A stretch of 5,108 nt of DNA from Actinobacteria bacterium 21-64-8 (GTDB taxonomy: Bacteria; Actinomycetota; Acidimicrobiia; Acidimicrobiales; RAAP-2): contig NCBD01000087.1 of the NCBI GenBank assembly GCA_002255315.1, positions 1 through 5,108 on the forward strand, given 5' to 3'. The notes under the pieces are model-generated. The model was not told where the DNA came from, did not search any database, and saw only the letters and a list, made by a program, of their open reading frames with translations. Shown here one piece after another: positions 4,482-5,108 of the stretch. Position numbers and translations under genes: made by a program. Every line of letters starts with the position of its first letter. Position 1 is the stretch's first letter.

Positions 4482-5108
4482 CTAGGACGCCTTCACCGCC
4501 GCGACGACCTTGGTGAGCGTGTCTTTGGCGTCACCAAAGACGAGGGTCGTTTTGGGGTTATAGAGCAGTTCGTTTTCAATGCCCGCAAAGCCCGGGCGCA
4601 TCGAGCGCTTCATAAAGATCACGTTCTCCGCGAGGTCGGCGTTAATGATCGGCATGCCGTAGATCGGTGAACCCTTGTCGTCCTTCGCGGCCGGGTTGAC
4701 GGTGTCGTTCGCACCCACGACGATCGCGACGTCGGCCGTTTGCAGTTCTAGGTTCGCTTCGTCCATCTCTTTGAGTTGTTCGTAGGGTACGTTCGCCTCG
4801 GCGAGCAGCACGTTCATGTGCCCGGGCATTCGCCCCGCCACGGGGTGGATCGCGTAAAAGACCTCGACGCCCTTACTCTCGAGCAGGTCGGCCAGTTCAC
4901 GCAAAACGTGCTGAGCCTGCGCGACGGCGAGTCCGTAGCCCGGAATGATGACGACCTTGCTCGCGTAACTGAGCAGTACCCCGACGTCTTCGGGTGAGCC
5001 CGAACGCACGCTGCGCGTTTCGGCCCCGGCACTCGCGCTCGAGGCCACGGCCGAACCAAAGGCCGAGAAGAGAATATTGGGCAAACTGCGACCCATGGCC
5101 TTGCTCAT
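4482..5108 (-). CDS. pntB: NAD(P) transhydrogenase beta subunit, C-terminal 208 residues (runs off right edge)
   Basis: PntB is the inner-membrane subunit of proton-translocating transhydrogenase, which uses the proton gradient to transfer hydride from NADH to NADP+ and so supplies NADPH. The window holds the cytoplasmic NADP(H)-binding domain: GYGLAVAQAQ (57-66), HPVAGRMPGHMNVLLAEA (88-105), GANDTVNPAA (132-141), SPIYGMPI (147-154), KRSM (167-170) and FGDAK (191-195), counted from the edge, all well conserved. The ATG at the very edge is an internal methionine matching the SKAMNRS segment of E. coli PntB; the membrane part of the roughly 460-residue protein lies outside. The C-terminus is normal, ending at TAG 4484-4482. 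pntA genes would be expected further right, upstream. A damaged partial copy lies at 2336-2585. Confidence 0.96.
   Translation of the reverse strand: MSKAMGRSLPNILFSAFGSAVASSASAGAETRSVRSGSPEDVGVLLSYASKVVIIPGYGLAVAQAQHVLRELADLLESKGVEVFYAIHPVAGRMPGHMNVLLAEANVPYEQLKEMDEANLELQTADVAIVVGANDTVNPAAKDDKGSPIYGMPIINADLAENVIFMKRSMRPGFAGIENELLYNPKTTLVFGDAKDTLTKVVAAVKAS
4622..4871 (-). repeat. 250-bp dispersed repeat, copy 2 (inside functional pntB)
   Basis: Counterpart of the fragment at 2336-2585, coding for residues 80-162 of the visible PntB part. This copy retains all family motifs, so it is the functional one. Confidence 0.9.

Noticed and set aside
4482..5108. Treating the ATG at the right edge as the true start of a 208-residue gene
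   Set aside because: The methionine matches an internal position of PntB (SKAM segment), and the membrane domain must lie upstream beyond the window.

Overview
The window looks like chromosomal DNA from a GC-rich actinobacterium. The support is indirect. Coding sequences are G/C-biased at third codon positions and often start with GTG. The ferredoxin is the short single-cluster type common in Actinobacteria. The VapB carries the actinobacterial-type GTGWDGDLD tail, and its promoter spacing predicts a leaderless mRNA. I cannot name a genus.

Left part (1-2199) is ordinary and dense. On the minus strand, a 63-residue ferredoxin gene sits 3 nt upstream of gltX (glutamyl-tRNA synthetase), which runs off the left edge after 330 residues. 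Diverging from the ferredoxin across a 93-bp spacer with a 17-bp GC-rich palindrome is an intact aldo/keto reductase gene (306 residues) on the plus strand.

Right end (4482-5108, minus) holds the C-terminal 208 residues of PntB, the NADP(H)-binding part of the proton-translocating NAD(P) transhydrogenase. The rest of the gene lies beyond the right edge.

Between them (2200-4481) is a looser, accessory-looking stretch. Its left border is a truncated, mutated internal fragment of pntB (2336-2585), about 88% identical without gaps to 4622-4871 of the real gene and in the same orientation. Then come about 340 bp without a convincing gene, a 131-residue hypothetical protein with its own sigma70-like promoter, a 280-bp gap with a possible decayed minus-strand ORF, and a complete vapBC toxin-antitoxin operon with a predicted leaderless start and an operator-like inverted repeat. 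The downstream spacer contains small repeats echoing the end of vapC, and stem-loops.

The layout suggests a small variable locus next to pntB: a toxin-antitoxin module and an orphan gene sandwiched between the functional pntB end and a dead pntB fragment. I found no CRISPR array, RNA gene, transposase or integrase. No clearly new multi-gene system is visible. The most notable signals are the pntB repeat framing the island and the compact vapBC control region.
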